DNA of 64,000 nucleotides from Hepsetus odoe. Taxonomy: Eukaryota > Chordata > Actinopteri > Characiformes > Hepsetidae. The position numbers and the translations under genes were made by a program. The notes under the pieces were generated by a model. The model saw only the letters and a program-made list of their open reading frames with translations. It was not told the DNA's origin and did no database searches. The DNA lies in NCBI GenBank assembly GCA_017165825.1, contig CM029374.1, positions 6,126,243 through 6,190,242 on the forward strand, given 5' to 3'. Shown here in pieces: positions 1 to 12,759 of this stretch. Numbering within the stretch: position 1 is the first letter of the stretch; every line of letters starts with the position of its first letter.

Positions 1-78
1 AGAGAGCTGGGATAAGTTCCAGCACTGTCTGCAACACTAATCAGGACAAATGGCTAAGAAAATGAGTGAGTGAGAGTT
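1..78 (+). repeat. Fragment of common teleost interspersed repeat (partial)
   Basis: The stretch 'agctgggataagttccagcactg' through 'gagtgagtgag' resembles the tail found again at about 46335-46455 ('agctggaataggctccagcacc ... gtgagtgagtg') and, in part, at 21785-21975 and 12422-12553. It is cut by the window edge. The class of the element is not settled from sequence alone. Confidence 0.5.
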
Positions 79-1102
79 TTTGTTATAATGACCCCTTGTA
101 GTATTCTACACTGCCAGTCCAAAAAATAACTCACACGCTTTAACATTTCATTTGACCGCCTTTAGCTTTGATTACTGCACCCGTTTTCTTTGCTTGATGC
201 CAAAAATGTGACCCTTCTGAAACAGATTAACATCTTTTCCACGACCACAGTGTCTTCTGACATGATTGTTTAAGTAATGAGAAGCTACTCACTGCATCAG
301 TTAGGGTTAAAGAACTTGTTGCAGCTGAAACATAATGTCCCATGCAGTAATTATCCAATGAGAGGCTCGTACCTATTTGCTTTGTTAAATCCAGGTGGTG
401 ATTTTTCTTTCTTTTGACAGGCAGTGTATTTAATGGGCCAAAAAAAAGAAAAAGAAAACACACTTCTGAGTAAAACAGAAAGAAAGAGAAACAATACCTA
501 GAGATACCATGTCTGGAATCCTGCTGTTTGCAGGGGTCAGAGACACTGTGCATGCTGCTTCTCTCTGATTTTCGACAGCTACCCCAGGCAGCGACATAGA
601 TCTCTTTTTCTGTTTCTCTCTCTTTCAGTCCATTGCAACTTTGCAACCTCATTTAGTTCAAGTTTCGCCGAAGTATTTAAAAGAATCAATCAATCAAAAA
701 AAGAGATCAAAAGATATTTCAAGAGCCTCGGGAGGCTGTTCAATGACAAGGATATGAAAAAAAAAAAAAGTAGACCCCTGTTGATCCACAGTCAGGGAGA
801 TACACTCTCAACTACAAGTGATTCTTTAATGGTTCTTGGCTTGGACGTGCGCTTCTGGGAAAAATCTTTAATTGGTGTAGTCTTCAAACGTTAAAGGGTT
901 CTTCACACTCTCACTCTTATAAAATGATCACACGTGGCTATCTGGCATTAGTATCTTCTCTGGATATCTCAGGGGATTGCTAATTGAATATTGAGTTTGC
1001 CATGAACGTTAGGTGAAAAGCCAAAGTTCTTTTTATTAACAAAAATGTTTCTCTTAAAGAACAGGCTCCCAATAGGAGCCATGAATCGGTAGAAAGAAAG
1101 TG

Positions 1103-1216
1103 AAGTGAATATGACTAGCTGGCATTGCCTTGCTCAAGGGTGTCTCACAGCAACCTCCGGGATTTGAATCCACAACCTTTGAATTATGCCAATTAGGCCA
1201 CTAGGCTATCACTATC
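1103..1216 (-). repeat. tRNA-derived SINE fragment
   Basis: Reverse-strand copy of the head of the main SINE family: 'cttgctcaagggtgtctcacagcaacc', then 'gggatttgaatccacaacctttga' and 'ggccactaggctatcac'. Diverged, with the tail missing. Confidence 0.6.
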
Positions 1217-1289
1217 CAAAGGGATAGCATGCTCAGCATGTCATTAAATAACATTCAACTAAATATCAGAAGTCATCTTAGGGCAGAAA

Positions 1290-1752
1290 AACACCCTGGA
1301 CGGATCTGTGACAAACAAGTACCAGTTAAAGGGATGGTTTACAAGATGGTAGTGGGACCATCTATGTTGCACGGGTTGGAGAAAAGAAAAAAGATAGATA
1401 TATGGAAAAAAAAATAGGAGGTGGAGCTGGAGGTGTCAGAGTTAAATATGTTGAGATTTTCGTTGGGTGTGACAAGGATGGACAGGATTAGAAATGAGTA
1501 TATTAGAGGGACAGATCAACAGGTTGGACATTGTGAAGACATCAGAGAAGCAAGGTTGCATTGGATTGGCCATGTCCAGAGAGAGACGAGGATTATTTTG
1601 GGAGGAGGATGCTGAAAATGGACGGAAGAGGAAGACCAAAGAGGAGGTTGTGGATGTGGTGAGAGAGGATATGCAAGTGGTTGGTTTGAGTGAGGAAGAT
1701 GCAGAGGACCAGAAGAAAAGGAAACAAACACTTTGCAGCGGTGACTGCTAAA
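1290..1752 (+). mobile_element. RTE-type LINE, 3' coding fragment
   Basis: Translation in shifting + frames gives typical RTE reverse-transcriptase C-terminal blocks: 'VKGMVYKMVVGPSMLHGLE', 'ELEVSELNMLRFSLGVTRMD', 'RIRNEYIRGT' and 'VVREDMQVVGLSEEDAED'. It needs frame changes near 1415 and 1500-1560, so it is a dead 5'-truncated copy. The same family occurs on the opposite strand at 8552-9190 and 54118-57340. Confidence 0.85.
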
Positions 1753-2786
1753 TCAGAGCAGCCAAATAAATGAGGCATCTGTTTTAAAAGTGCTATAATC
1801 CAAAAGCATGCAATACATGCAATATTTTACTTTTTTTTTTTGCATGTGACAAGGAAATCTAAGAAATGTGAAGCATTTAGATTCCTGGATTTGAATGTGT
1901 ACTTGAAAAAAATAAATAAATAAAAAAATAAATATTCCCTTATCATTGAAAAAGGACAAAAATATTGACAGTTAATTTAGGTAGAAATGGTCCCGTAATG
2001 TTGCCTTTTTCCATTTTTTTCATAAACAATTCAGTAAGAATAAGGGATTGCATTTTACACATCTTTTCCCTGCTGACTTAAAGGTCATATTTTAAAGACT
2101 GCATGAGTTTGAATGATTACTGTCTTTGTAGTTTAACTTCAACTTCTCAGTGTAATCAGAATGGCTGTGTTCAATCTGCCTAAAGCACTATTTGAACCTC
2201 TTTCAAGTGTAGAATCTCTGACATAGAACAGATAGGGAAGCAATGCGCTTGAAGGGCTGTGCGCCTGCAGAAAGCAAATAATGCATGGCTTTACACAGTA
2301 CACACTGATCAGAGAATTTTTTTTTTTTGTTGTTGTGGGATTTTCCTTTGATTTTTTCCTTGCAACAGGTTTCTGAGCAAACAGAAATTGTAGTCTATTC
2401 TAAACCTTTCTCTGGTGTTTGAAGGATGGTACTGCAGGCCCTGTCTGTTGAGACTACATAGAAGAAAAGTTCACAAGCTGTTGGCTGAGTCAAGAATCTA
2501 GGACGAGGTCCGAGACCTTGTGGTTAAGTTACGTGAGATTCTTAGTTTAAAATGGGATCACAGATAGACTAAGCAAACTTTTCCCTCTTTTTATTTTACC
2601 TCTATTCTTAGAAACTCTGCATAGTTAATTATCTAAAGGCATGGTGCTGTACAAAAGTAAATACTAAATGCTATAGTCTGGTTCAAAACATTTTCAAATA
2701 ATGGTCAATCTAGTCATGATCTGGGTTAATTATCTTGGCCAGGGTGGCAGTGGGGCTGGAGCCTGCAGAAGCAGAAGGGTTATAAA

Positions 2787-2992
2787 TGGGGTGGTCTAGT
2801 GGTAGGATTAGTGGTAAGATACTTGCCTTTGGACCAAGAGGTCACAGGTTCAAATCCCACCTCAATCACGACCACCATTGGGTTCCATAGCATAACCCTT
2901 AATCCCAAGTTGCTCCAGGGGGACTGTCCCTGTAATCAGGAATTGGAAGTTGCTCTGGATAAGAGTGTCTGCTAAATGCTGTACATGGAAAT
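2787..2992 (+). repeat. Second tRNA-derived SINE family
   Basis: It begins with a tRNA-like head ('ggtggtctagtggtagg' and the B-box-like 'ggttcaaatccc') and ends with the module 'gctctggataagagtgtctgctaaatgc', shared by many fish SINEs and their partner LINEs. A reverse copy lies at 55605-55770. It differs from the main SINE family of the window in body and tail. Confidence 0.8.
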
Positions 2993-3897
2993 GCAGGCTT
3001 GGAAAAATTCTCAACATGTGGGAAAATGTTGAGGAAAAAGCCCAAGCAGACAATGGAGAGTCTTCAGACTTCTCCCACAGAGCCCAGGCAGAACTCTAGC
3101 CTGATGTATGGAGGTAAATACCTATGGTCACTATGCCTTTTATGCCAATGGGGAACGGCACCTAGAATTGTCCTAGGAGCACTGTTTGTGCATGTTCAAG
3201 ATCAAGAGAGGAGCCATTAGCAGGGGTATCTGATGGGCCTGTCTAATTGTATGCCAAGCACATTTAATATTGTTAGGTAATTGTTAGCACAGACAACACA
3301 GACCTTCCCTCAGGCCAGTAACACTCAGTCTTAATGAACACACTCATATATAATTTACACACACATACACCCACAATAGCGTATTAGTCAGTAGACCATC
3401 AAAGCACTGGCCAAAAAAAGCGACGGTGAGATATTTTAAAAGAGAATTGCATTTTTTCCCTGAAATATACCTTGTGCTGTAAAACAGTAAGTTAAAAACT
3501 TACTTGCCAGTTTCTAGGAAAGTCATGTAGAAAATAGAAAGAGCGGTGTCGTAAATGTGAAAGGTTTATATCAAAATAATTACTTTTTATTACAGTTTAT
3601 GATGCCATCATGACATTCTACTAATTTTTTTATGATAGCATGACCCCAGTCTTCGCTCATTTCTGACATCCCATAATTTTTTCCTTGACTCTAGATTTTA
3701 CTTTCCAGAGGGGGTTTTTGGTAGACCATTTAGAGAAACGCACACACACCAAAGTGTTCTTTGAGTGATGTTATAGAATAGAATATAAATAGTTTTATAA
3801 CATTGGTCTGAAAGGTAGTTTTAGTCATGAAAAAGTGGCATTTCATAAATAACTTTAAATGTAGAAATATTAATTGTAACCAAAAGGTCCCCAAATC

Positions 3898-4150
3898 GGG
3901 GCAGCGGTGGCCTAGTGGTTAGGGAGTTGCCCCTGCATCGGAAGATTGTGGGTTTGATTCCCTCACAAGTAGGTTGCCCTGAGGTACCTTTGAGCAAGTT
4001 ACCGTCCCCGTCACTGCTCCCCGGGCGCTTTCAATAGCTGCCCCCTGCTGCACGGTGTTTGTGTGCATGGGTTAAATGCAGAGGTCCAATTTCGTTGTGG
4101 TTCACGTGTGCTGTGACCTCGCAATGACAAGGGTTGTCACTTTCACTTTC
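3898..4150 (+). repeat. tRNA-derived SINE, main family, near full length
   Basis: The copy has an A-box-like 'tggcctagtgg' and a B-box-like 'gggtttgattcc', then a body with 'ttgccctgaggtacc' and 'ctgctccccgggcgctttcaatagctg'. It ends in 'caatgacaagggttgtcactttcacttt'. These are the marks of an RNA polymerase III derived SINE. It is one of the best copies and serves as the reference for the others. Confidence 0.9.
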
Positions 4151-5190
4151 AAAAGTAATAGTTTTAGTTATCAATGTAATGTACCGAAGTAATGGGCTGT
4201 CCTCTAACAAAACACCAAATCACGTAGACCTTGTTACTTAGGAATTATACTGAAAATGGAAATTGTGATTAGCTCTACCAGTGAGTCTGTTAATGCCTAT
4301 AGGCACGGTCCAAATTAAGGAAGGTGGTAGGGGTCCAGAAGATCCTAATTAACCCTTAAGACCCCCTGGAAGCCTTGGGGTCCCTTTAAACAAGGTATGG
4401 TGTTACAGTTTATATTAGAAAGGTGCTCAAATACATGTTCAGGAAAATGTCATCATTACACTGTTTTATTTTTACCTGCTTTAACCAGGAAGATGGTCTT
4501 CAGTGTTAACTAGAGCTAAATTGCTCTGTCTTGGGGTGTCACTGGAGCGAACTGATTCAACTCAGTTAACATCAGCTGTCCAGTAGCTTAGAAACTGGCA
4601 CTGAACTTTTCTCAAGCCTTTACTGGTAGTGTGTCTAAACATTTTATGTCAAATGTTAGGAGGTTAGATGACGTGTATAACAGTTTGGAAGACACCTTGC
4701 AAATTGAACAATTCAACAAGATTCTTGGTAGACCTATACCTTAATAAACCAGTCCACATTAGAAGTCAAAAGCATTTATAAAAACCTCTCGATCCACAGC
4801 TCAGTATCCTGCCTCTGTTCACCCACCAAACCAGCAAGAACGGCTTGCAAGCAGAATGCCTCTTTTGATAGACAAGCAAATGAAAAACATCAATATGCAA
4901 ATGCAGCTTAGTTAACAATAAAGCAAAACATTTAACAGATTACTGGTCTGCCATTACCATTGAATGCTCATATTTGACAGAATGAGCTCAAAAGCTTAAG
5001 CTTTTTATTGCCACATGTACTGAATTCATTTTTAATTTTAAAAGTCATCACACATTGAATTAAAAAGCCTAATAAGCTTTGAGCTCATTATATATTTGCC
5101 GATGTTGATACCGCTTGACACAGTGTATCCAATGTAAGCTTTCAGAATACAATTAAAAGTTGGTGGATCACTGCTCTAAACAGTCAACAA

Positions 5191-5370
5191 GTGAAAGTGA
5201 CTATTGTCATTTTGAAACGCAGCACAGCACACAGTCAGACGCAACAAAATTCAATCTCTGCATTTCACACATACACACACGTGCACCAGGGGGCAGCTAT
5301 TGAAAGCACCCGGGGAACAGTGATGGGGACGGTACCTTGCTCAAGGGCAACCTAATGGTCTGGGATTCAA
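5191..5370 (-). repeat. tRNA-derived SINE, main family, head missing
   Basis: Reverse copy running from the tail ('gtgaaagtgactattgtcat') through 'gggggcagctattgaaagcacccgggg' and 'ggtaccttgctcaagggcaacc'. It stops before the tRNA-like head. Confidence 0.85.
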
Positions 5371-5404
5371 AAGTTTAGTTTTACTCACACATGTTAAATA
5401 GAGT

Positions 5405-5680
5405 AATACAACTCTTTAATTCAAACCTGAGATGGGAGATCAAGCACCTCAACCTCCCCGTCAACCAGAATGCGAAACAAAATACCAAAATTACCAGCTG
5501 TCGGCTTGTGTGGGTCACACTAAGACTCAGCAGCAACACTGCTTCAAGCTTTGGCTTTATAGTGCTGCTGCTGATTGTTGTCAGCTGTGGCTCTGCACAG
5601 ACAGGAGGGGGATTGTGCTGGGGTCTGCTAGCTGGTGTGTGTAAAGTCACCCCCACCCTGACTGGCACCCTTACGCCCAT
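5405..5680 (+). repeat. Unclassified dispersed repeat, copy 1
   Basis: About 275 bp that recur at 27777-28033. Shared blocks include 'ttcaaacctga', 'tgttgtcagctgtggctctgcac', 'ggggattgtgctgg' and 'tggcacccttac'. Both copies have the same orientation and order. ORFs across it are not shared in frame between the copies, so I do not call a gene. I do not recognise the family; it could be a solo LTR piece or a non-autonomous element. Confidence 0.7.
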
Positions 5681-8551
5681 TTGAAGGTCAAAACTAAAGT
5701 TTTCTTCCTTTGTCCACCACTTATTTTTACCTGCGTTGTTTAATCAACTTGCAGGATGGTCTTTGTCAAACTGGATGCACTAACCAATGATGGCAACAAT
5801 TTAATTCAATTCCAGAAAGAAAACTCAGAGGAGCAGGTCGATTTTTGCAATCAGGGGTGCATCTGGAGAGGAAGTGAAAGCATAAAAACAAGCAGTCGTT
5901 TTTATGTGTTTTCAGCAAATGTTTAATCAAAATTGAACTCAAGGCTTGTAATGACTGTGTTTTTAGAGGCGATTACTGTGGCACAAATTGTTTTTTTGGA
6001 CTGACACGTTATGCTAGATTACCTGATGCAGTTAAGTTAGTTATCTAGTTAAAGTTCACTTTCAGTCTGAAAACTGAATAGCTGGAAAGAAGAGCATAGC
6101 TAGCTAATATTAGCTTATCGCCACTTTGACAATGAAGAATCTGAAAACCATGCATTCAAAGGGTCGATATTACATTTAAAAAAGAGCAACATATTGTACA
6201 ACACACACATGTCGATCCAAAATACCCCCAGATGTTCAGAAATATCATCCACTAATAACCAGAGCACACACTGTCCTCTTTTTACTATCTCCTTCATGGC
6301 ACACCACCTCCAACAGAAATATGCATTCATGCACAGATCTGATGCCTTCACTGCCTCAGGCTGTGATGCATCTCCAGCCACTCAGCATGTCACTCCTCTC
6401 TCCACCTTTTGGCTAATCTCCACCTTTCATCTCTCCTTCATCATTTCTTTCTCCTTTCTCTCCTTATTTATTCCTCACACAGTTTGCCTTCCAGATGCTC
6501 TGAGCATCAGAGTTAATGAAGATGGAGATGTTATTTCCTCTTCCTCTTTTATTATGCCTGTGCCATTATCTTAGCCTGGCTGTCTTTTTTTTTTTTTTTT
6601 CACTGTGCTTCAGGAAGTGTGCTCTGTGAGTGAAGAGTTCACAGGGGTAGCCTATGTTGCACTGCTAGAACTGGAATGATTTGGTTTGATGGCAGACACT
6701 AGCACTCTTAATAAAGAGCATTGGGTACCAGTCCCTGGCTTTTCACATTATTTTAGCGTGTGTTTTCCACAGTCTAACTTTGCATCCCATTCAAAGTCAG
6801 CCTCCTAAAAGAAAATGGAATGTAAATCGATGTCGAGCAGAATTCAGCTACCCTAGCATTACCAAGACGTAATGAAATGATGTCAGGCAAACACGGTGGC
6901 AGACATAAAAAGAAGTGCTCCATTAATGTAAACAGAAATAAAGCTATTCCTCAGCCTTCCTTCCTGCATTGCATGACTGCAGCTTGTAAGTGTGAATGGA
7001 ATTTGCAGAAACTAGATGTCGGATCATGTCTGGGATGTAGTACAGCACATTTTTTTTTATAACAAATGAAAAAAAATGTGTAATTCATATGTATTATTTA
7101 GAGGTGTTTTACTGGGACCTATAGAACCATCATCTTAAAAGGAAATTTCAACATTTAGTTTAATACCAAACCCAAAGGTGTCCTAGATGTATTCGTTTGA
7201 ACTAGCTGAATATCAGGACAGCATGAAAGTACAGTTATTATAATATAATAGCAATATTTGCCCATTTTCCCCCAATTTAGCTGCCATCTTGACTCATTTG
7301 ATTGGTAGGTCTTCCTTCAATATATGATGCTCGTAAACTGAATAGCTCTAACAAGTTCAGATGGTAAAGGCTGCACTGGCTTGGCTCCCCCATCTCTTTT
7401 CAAGCTGCCACTAATGCAAAGCCATGGAAAGGAGGCAGCACTACCACTTTTACTGTTGATAGGACCCCTACCAACAGATGATTTCAGAATCATCAGGGAT
7501 CAATTTTGGATAACAGAGTGAACAATTAGACATTTGCCTTTATTTTTAATAAAAAGTTCTTAAAAATCTCAGAAATTGTCAACTTATTGTTATTAATAAA
7601 AAAAAAATGCAAAGACCCGCTTTTCAAACGTTATTGTTATTATTTGTATTACTATTCAGTGTGTAGTTTTGTGTGTAAAAGAAAGGGGAAGTAAAAACAA
7701 ATAAATAAATAAATAAAAAAGACAGCCACAGAATGGATGAAAAGCAGACATGAATTGGTATTCAGACCTTTCAGACAATTATGTTTTCAAAGATGTCATC
7801 AAATAAGCTCCGACCCGCATTAACTGCAACATATGTCTGAAGTGAATTGTAATTAAGTTCAGAAAGAATGTTGAAATGGCAGCTTAATGAATTGGTTGAT
7901 GCACAGAAGGAAAAAGAAAATATTTGAGCCTGCAATTCATGCTCAATTGTGAAACCCATTAGTCTTTCAATTCTGAGGAGAGTGCAGTGCAGTAATTGAT
8001 CTGCAGTTATTCACAAAATTCTAAAACCTAACATGTTATTACTGTATCCGTGCTGTCTATGGACAAGTGTGCGTGTGCTTGAGAGACAGAGAGACAGACA
8101 GAGAGAGAGAGAGCGAGACCGAGAGAGATAGTAATGACATTGCTCATTATTGCCTATTAGGAGGTTGTGAGAAAATCAGAGATAATTAGCCGTTTTTTCT
8201 CGGTGTGTACGTTCTTGTATTCACAAAGTTCTAAAACAATATGCAATAATGTTTGAATATATACGTGGGCATGCCTTGCATATATGAGTGCATTTCTTTT
8301 CTTTTCACTTATACCATTCCCTCTCTCTCTCTCTCTCCCTCTAAATGTCTAAAACTAATTTTTGCTGACTAATCCCTTCAGCTCAATTTACTCAAAGTCT
8401 CTAAGATTGTATTTCTGTTGCTCCAAGCAACAGAAAATGGAAATATTTACATATTAATGGTAAATCCCCTCATACAAACAGTACAATAATGCTATGTGAA
8501 TTTCTAAAGGGTTCCTTAAAGAAACGTAACCATGTGCTTCTTCTTTCTCTC

Positions 8552-9190
8552 TCGCCTGCTCCCATTTATGGACTCATCGTTTTTCATTTCTTCTGGTCCT
8601 CTGCATCTTCTTCTTTCACATTGACCACACTGACCAATATCCTCTCTCACCACATTCATAAGCCTCCTTTTAGGTCCTCCTTTTTTTTTCCTCATGCCAG
8701 GCAGTTTCAACATCGGCACAGAGGATCAACCGTCACCATTTCTTCTTGTCCTCTGCATCTTCCTCCTTCAAACCAACCACCTGCATGTCCTCTCTCATCA
8801 CATCCATAAACCTCCTCTGGTCTTTCCCTGCTTCTCTCTCCTGGCAGCTCCATCTTCAGCATCCTCCTCCCAATAAAATCCTCCTATCTCCTCTGGACAT
8901 GTCAAAACCAACGCAACCTTGCTTCTCTAACTTTGTGTCCATAATGTCTAACCTGAGCTGCCCCTCTAATATACTAATTTCTATTCCTGTCTATCCTTGT
9001 CACACCCAATGAAAATCTCAGCATCTTCAGTTCTGACACCTCCAGCTTTTTCTCCAGCTCCTGTCTTTTTGTCCATGCCACCGCCTCCTACCCAGACCCC
9101 TGGTCTCACTACTGTCCTGTAAACCTTCCTCTTCACTCTTGCTGGTACCCATGTCTTAAAAATCACTCCAGCCACTCATCTCCACCCATT
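8552..9190 (-). mobile_element. RTE-type LINE, 3' fragment with internal duplication
   Basis: On the minus strand this encodes RTE C-terminal remnants ('ARVKRKVYRTVVRPG'; + strand 'catccataaacctcctc'). The 3'-end segment is present twice in tandem: the 'ttcttctggtcctctgcatcttc' block near 8588 is repeated near 8740 as 'ttcttgtcctctgcatcttcctcc', each followed by 'cctctctcaccacattcataa'-like sequence. Multiple frameshifts make it non-functional. Confidence 0.85.
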
Positions 9191-9243
9191 CCAACCTGCC
9201 TGCACTCTTACCATTGGCATAAAACCTGCATATACATCACAAA

Positions 9244-9366
9244 GGGGCAGCAGTGGGCTAGTAGTAGTACAAGCCAATATGTCTGTATGGGTTGAATGCA
9301 GTGAATGCATTTTGTTGTGGTTCACTGAGTGCTGTGTACTCACAATGACAGTAGCATTTCCTTTCA
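9244..9366 (+). repeat. tRNA-derived SINE, internally deleted
   Basis: Head 'ggggcagcagtgggctagtag' is joined directly to the tail 'gggttgaatgcagtgaatgcattttgttgtggttcac'. The middle of the element is missing. Confidence 0.75.
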
Positions 9367-11050
9367 CAAAAGTTCAAGCATCACATGTTATGAAGGCTGT
9401 TTTCCTCAATATGGACTGAGTAAGTGTAGTGCTTTTCAGGCTGACTGCATGGTAACTTGTTACTTTTTTATGTTTTTTTTTCAGTTTACAGCAGCACTTT
9501 GGGTGCTTATATTATAACCCATTAGAAGACAAGACCCCTTTCTGTGAAAATAATGGTATGGAGTTATTAACTTCAAGGATGATTTATAAGTAGCCTAGAA
9601 CAAATGAAGTTAATTAATCTATACCATCAAAATGGTACGACTGCTGTTCTGTTTCAGAGTTTTAACTTTTTTCTTGAAAAATAATGTTATATGTAAAATG
9701 AACAAAAATCTCTATTACTTTGCATATGACCTTGGATGAACAAAAAACTCAGCAGGTGCGTAAGTGGAATTGGAGGTGCTAGATGAGAATGTGTGCATGG
9801 GTCTGCTTCTGCTGTTCCTTTGTCTCTCCCCCTATGAGAACTGGACAGCTAAACCTGAAGCCAGAGCTTTGTAGCAGCTTACCTGACTAAAGGTAAGCAT
9901 TGCAGAAATTCATCAGAAACTTCAGGGTAAATAAAGTATCTATTCATCCATCCATTCATCCATCCATCCATCTAAAAAAAAAAGGTTTGGACATTATTTT
10001 ACATCAGGCTTAAGCCAATTAAAGTTGTGACCTGTCTGTGTTAAGGGGTGTACATGACTCAAAAATTTTTAAATAGAAGAAAAAACATAATATGACATTT
10101 TATACATGTAGAGGCTCAGAATTGGGAACTTAATTCAACACACTCTCCAGCCCCGCCCTCAGATTCTTTCCCCTACATCATAAGGATGGTCAGAAATGCT
10201 ATGGTTTTTAGTTGGTGTATGGTGTCAGAACATCTCTAACCCACATCAGTCCTTCTCCTGTTTCTTCTCTTGCCCGGAATAAACTATTTAACTACACACA
10301 GTTAAGAATTATGAGCCTCGTAACATAGCTTCCTCTGCCCTAACTGATTAAGATGGCCATCCACAAGAAGGAGGAAGTAGAGGGTGGAAGGAAAGAGGCA
10401 AGAGGATTTGGTCGCCCTGTGTAGACTGATGAGAAGTGTCAGCTTGGTGGGTGTTACAGAGTGTGTCATCCATTCCCACAGAGAGAGGACTTGGGGGGGT
10501 CATACATCTGCAGCAGTGCCACGACCCATTTAAAATATCAAAATCACACAACCGGTTGAACTGCATCTTCACAGCAGTTAAGAAGCTTAAATAAACGGAA
10601 AAAAAAAATTGTCATAGGAGTTTGACATTTGGATCCCCTTCATAACACACTTTGAGGGAGGACAACACTAAGAAGGATGAAGAGCAGAGAGAGGCCCAGC
10701 AGGATAGAAGGCAATATCCGGGGAGATGAAATATTAAATATTAAATGTCCCACTATAAATGCTGTCCTGCAGAAATATTTCAAGATTGGTTTTCAACACG
10801 AGAGACACATTTGGTTCACGGTTTTTGTGTTTTATTCATTCTTTCAGCATTCTCGGTTTTAACTTGCAGTGGTCATTTTGCTTACAGCGTAATGTGATCA
10901 CCCACTCATCGCTCTGTATTTTACCCCCAAAAGAAGGTTTCACTACTGAGCTTTGCACTTGTATAAGAGTCAGGCATGGCTGGCCATGATGTGGAGAAAG
11001 TCTGGTACAGGGATGGGCCTAAACATCTACCAAAAACACACACTGTAATT

Positions 11051-11232
11051 GGCAGTGGTGGCCTAGTGGTTAGGGAGTTGTCCCCGCATCAGAAGATTGT
11101 GGGTTTGATTCCCTCACAAGTAGGTTGCCCTGAGGTACCCTTGAGCAAGGTACCGTCCCCGTCACTGCTCCCCGGGCACTTTCAATAGCTGTCCACTGCT
11201 GCACGGTGTTTGTGTGCATGGGTTAAAAGCAG
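11051..11232 (+). repeat. tRNA-derived SINE, main family, tail lost at Tc1 junction
   Basis: A good copy from 'ggcagtggtggcctagtggttagg' to 'gggttaaaagcagagg'. At about 11232 it switches into a truncated Tc1 element. The short shared 'aggt' at the joint suggests a deletion rather than a clean insertion. Confidence 0.85.
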
Positions 11233-12224
11233 AGGTGAACCTCTGTCCCAGTCTCAAATCACAGGCAGATTGACACTGGTTTTGCTCAAGAATATCTGTA
11301 TTTAGCACCATTCATCTTTCCCTCAACTCTGACCAGTTTCCCAGTCCCTGCTGCTGAAAAACACCTCCACAGCGTGATGCTGCCACCATGTTTCACTGTG
11401 TTCTTGAGGTGATGGGATGTGTTGTGCTTGCGCCAGACATAGCATTTTCCTTGGAGGCTGAAAAGTTCAGTCTGACCAGAGCATCTTCCTCCACACATTT
11501 GGGGAGTCACCCACATGCCTTTTGGCAAACTCTGAATGTGCCTTCTTATTTTTAACATTATGTTATGTTGGATTGTATATTATGTTAACGTTGGAGTGTA
11601 TGGCTTGTTGTGGTCCTATGGTCAGATACTCCAGTCTCTGCTGTGGAACTCTGCAACTCCCTCAGGGTTACCTTTGGTCTCTGTGCTGCCTCTCTGATTA
11701 ATGCCCTCCTTGCCCGGTCTGTGAGTTTTGGTGGGTGGCCCTCTCTTGGCAGGTTTGTTGTGGTAACATGTTCTTTCCATTTGAAGGATTTGATGGTGCT
11801 CCGGGGGATCATCAAAGATTTGGATATTTTTTATAACTCAACCCTGACTTGTACTTCTCAACAACTTTGTCCCTGATTGTTAGCAGAGCTCCTTGGTCTT
11901 CATGGTGTGATGCCTCTTGCTTAGTGGTGTTGCAGCCTCTGGGGCATTTCATACTGACAGATCATGTGACACTTAAATTGCCCTCAGATGTACTTCATTT
12001 AATGACTTATGTCACTTTTGAAGGTAATTAGTTGCACCAGGACTTTTTAGGGGCTTCATGGCCAATTTTCAGTTTTTGGTTTTTTTTTTCCTCATTTTAC
12101 TTCACCAACTCAGATTATTTTGTGCAGATCCATCGCATACAATATGATTAACAAACATTTAATATACAGGTTGGAATGTAACAAAATAGGTAAAAAGGGG
12201 GGTGAAAACTTTTGCAAGGCACTG
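11233..12224 (-). mobile_element. Tc1-like DNA transposon, truncated, inactive
   Basis: On the minus strand it encodes Tc1 transposase pieces: 'MIPRSTIKSFKWKEH' and 'LTDRARRALIREAAQRPKVTLRELQSSTAETG' (near 11600-11815), then 'ILKIRRHIQSLPKGMWV' and 'GKCYVWRKHNTSHH' (11286-11558). The outer inverted repeat is kept at the right end ('cttttgcaaggcactg' then TA at 12225-12226). The end carrying the last catalytic residue is lost at the SINE junction. It is the same subfamily as 47571-49118, in opposite orientation. Confidence 0.9.
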
Positions 12225-12421
12225 TAGCTCTGCCATTGATGGAGACACTAATGTCGAGGAGTAAAGGGCCTTAAAAAAAATCCCTGGGTACACAAGGTAT
12301 TTTACAAACTGCTTGAGGGGATAAAGGGCCCTGGATGCATAGGATTAAGGCTCATTGACCTTTATACATTTTACAGGATCTTAACTGACAATGTATATAC
12401 TCCCTCATATGAGAGCATTAC

Positions 12422-12676
12422 TATCCATCCATCCATCCATTATCTGCCGCTTCTCCCAAACGGGGTTGCGGGGTAGTGCTGGTGTCCAACCCAGCGCACA
12501 CAGGGCGAGGACGGGGGACGCACCCTGGACAGGTCGCCAGCCCATCGCAGGGAGGAGCTGGACGGGGACGGTACCTTGCTCAAGGGTACCTCAGGGCAAC
12601 CCACTGGGAAGGGGTTCGAACCCCCGATCCGCCGATCATGTGGCCAACACCCTACGCACTAGGCCACCGCTGCCCC
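12422..12676 (-). repeat. Composite: teleost tail repeat joined to a SINE head
   Basis: 12422-12553 is a reverse copy of a common fish repeat ('catccatccatccattatctgccgcttctcc' through 'ggtcgccagcccatcgcag'). It runs directly into 12561-12676, the reverse of the main SINE head ('ggtaccttgctcaagggtacc', 'ggttcgaacccccgatc', 'ctaggccaccgctgcccc'). The segment is GC-rich compared with its surroundings, which explains the long overlapping ORFs here. Confidence 0.75.
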
Positions 12677-12759
12677 AGAGCATTACTAAACAAAGCTTAA
12701 AGCATGCTTGATGTAAAACATATTTGGAGAGAATGGATAATGACCAGCAGGATGCAACA

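Noticed and set aside
3898..4150. tRNA gene
   Set aside because: The polymerase III boxes belong to a SINE head; no complete cloverleaf or acceptor stem is present, and the same sequence recurs many times.
5381..5684. 97- to 99-residue frames on both strands
   Set aside because: They lie in a dispersed repeat, and the second copy at 27777-28033 does not preserve either frame.
12391..12711. 106-residue frame with Arg/Pro-rich content
   Set aside because: It falls in a GC-rich SINE and tail-repeat composite, with no family similarity.
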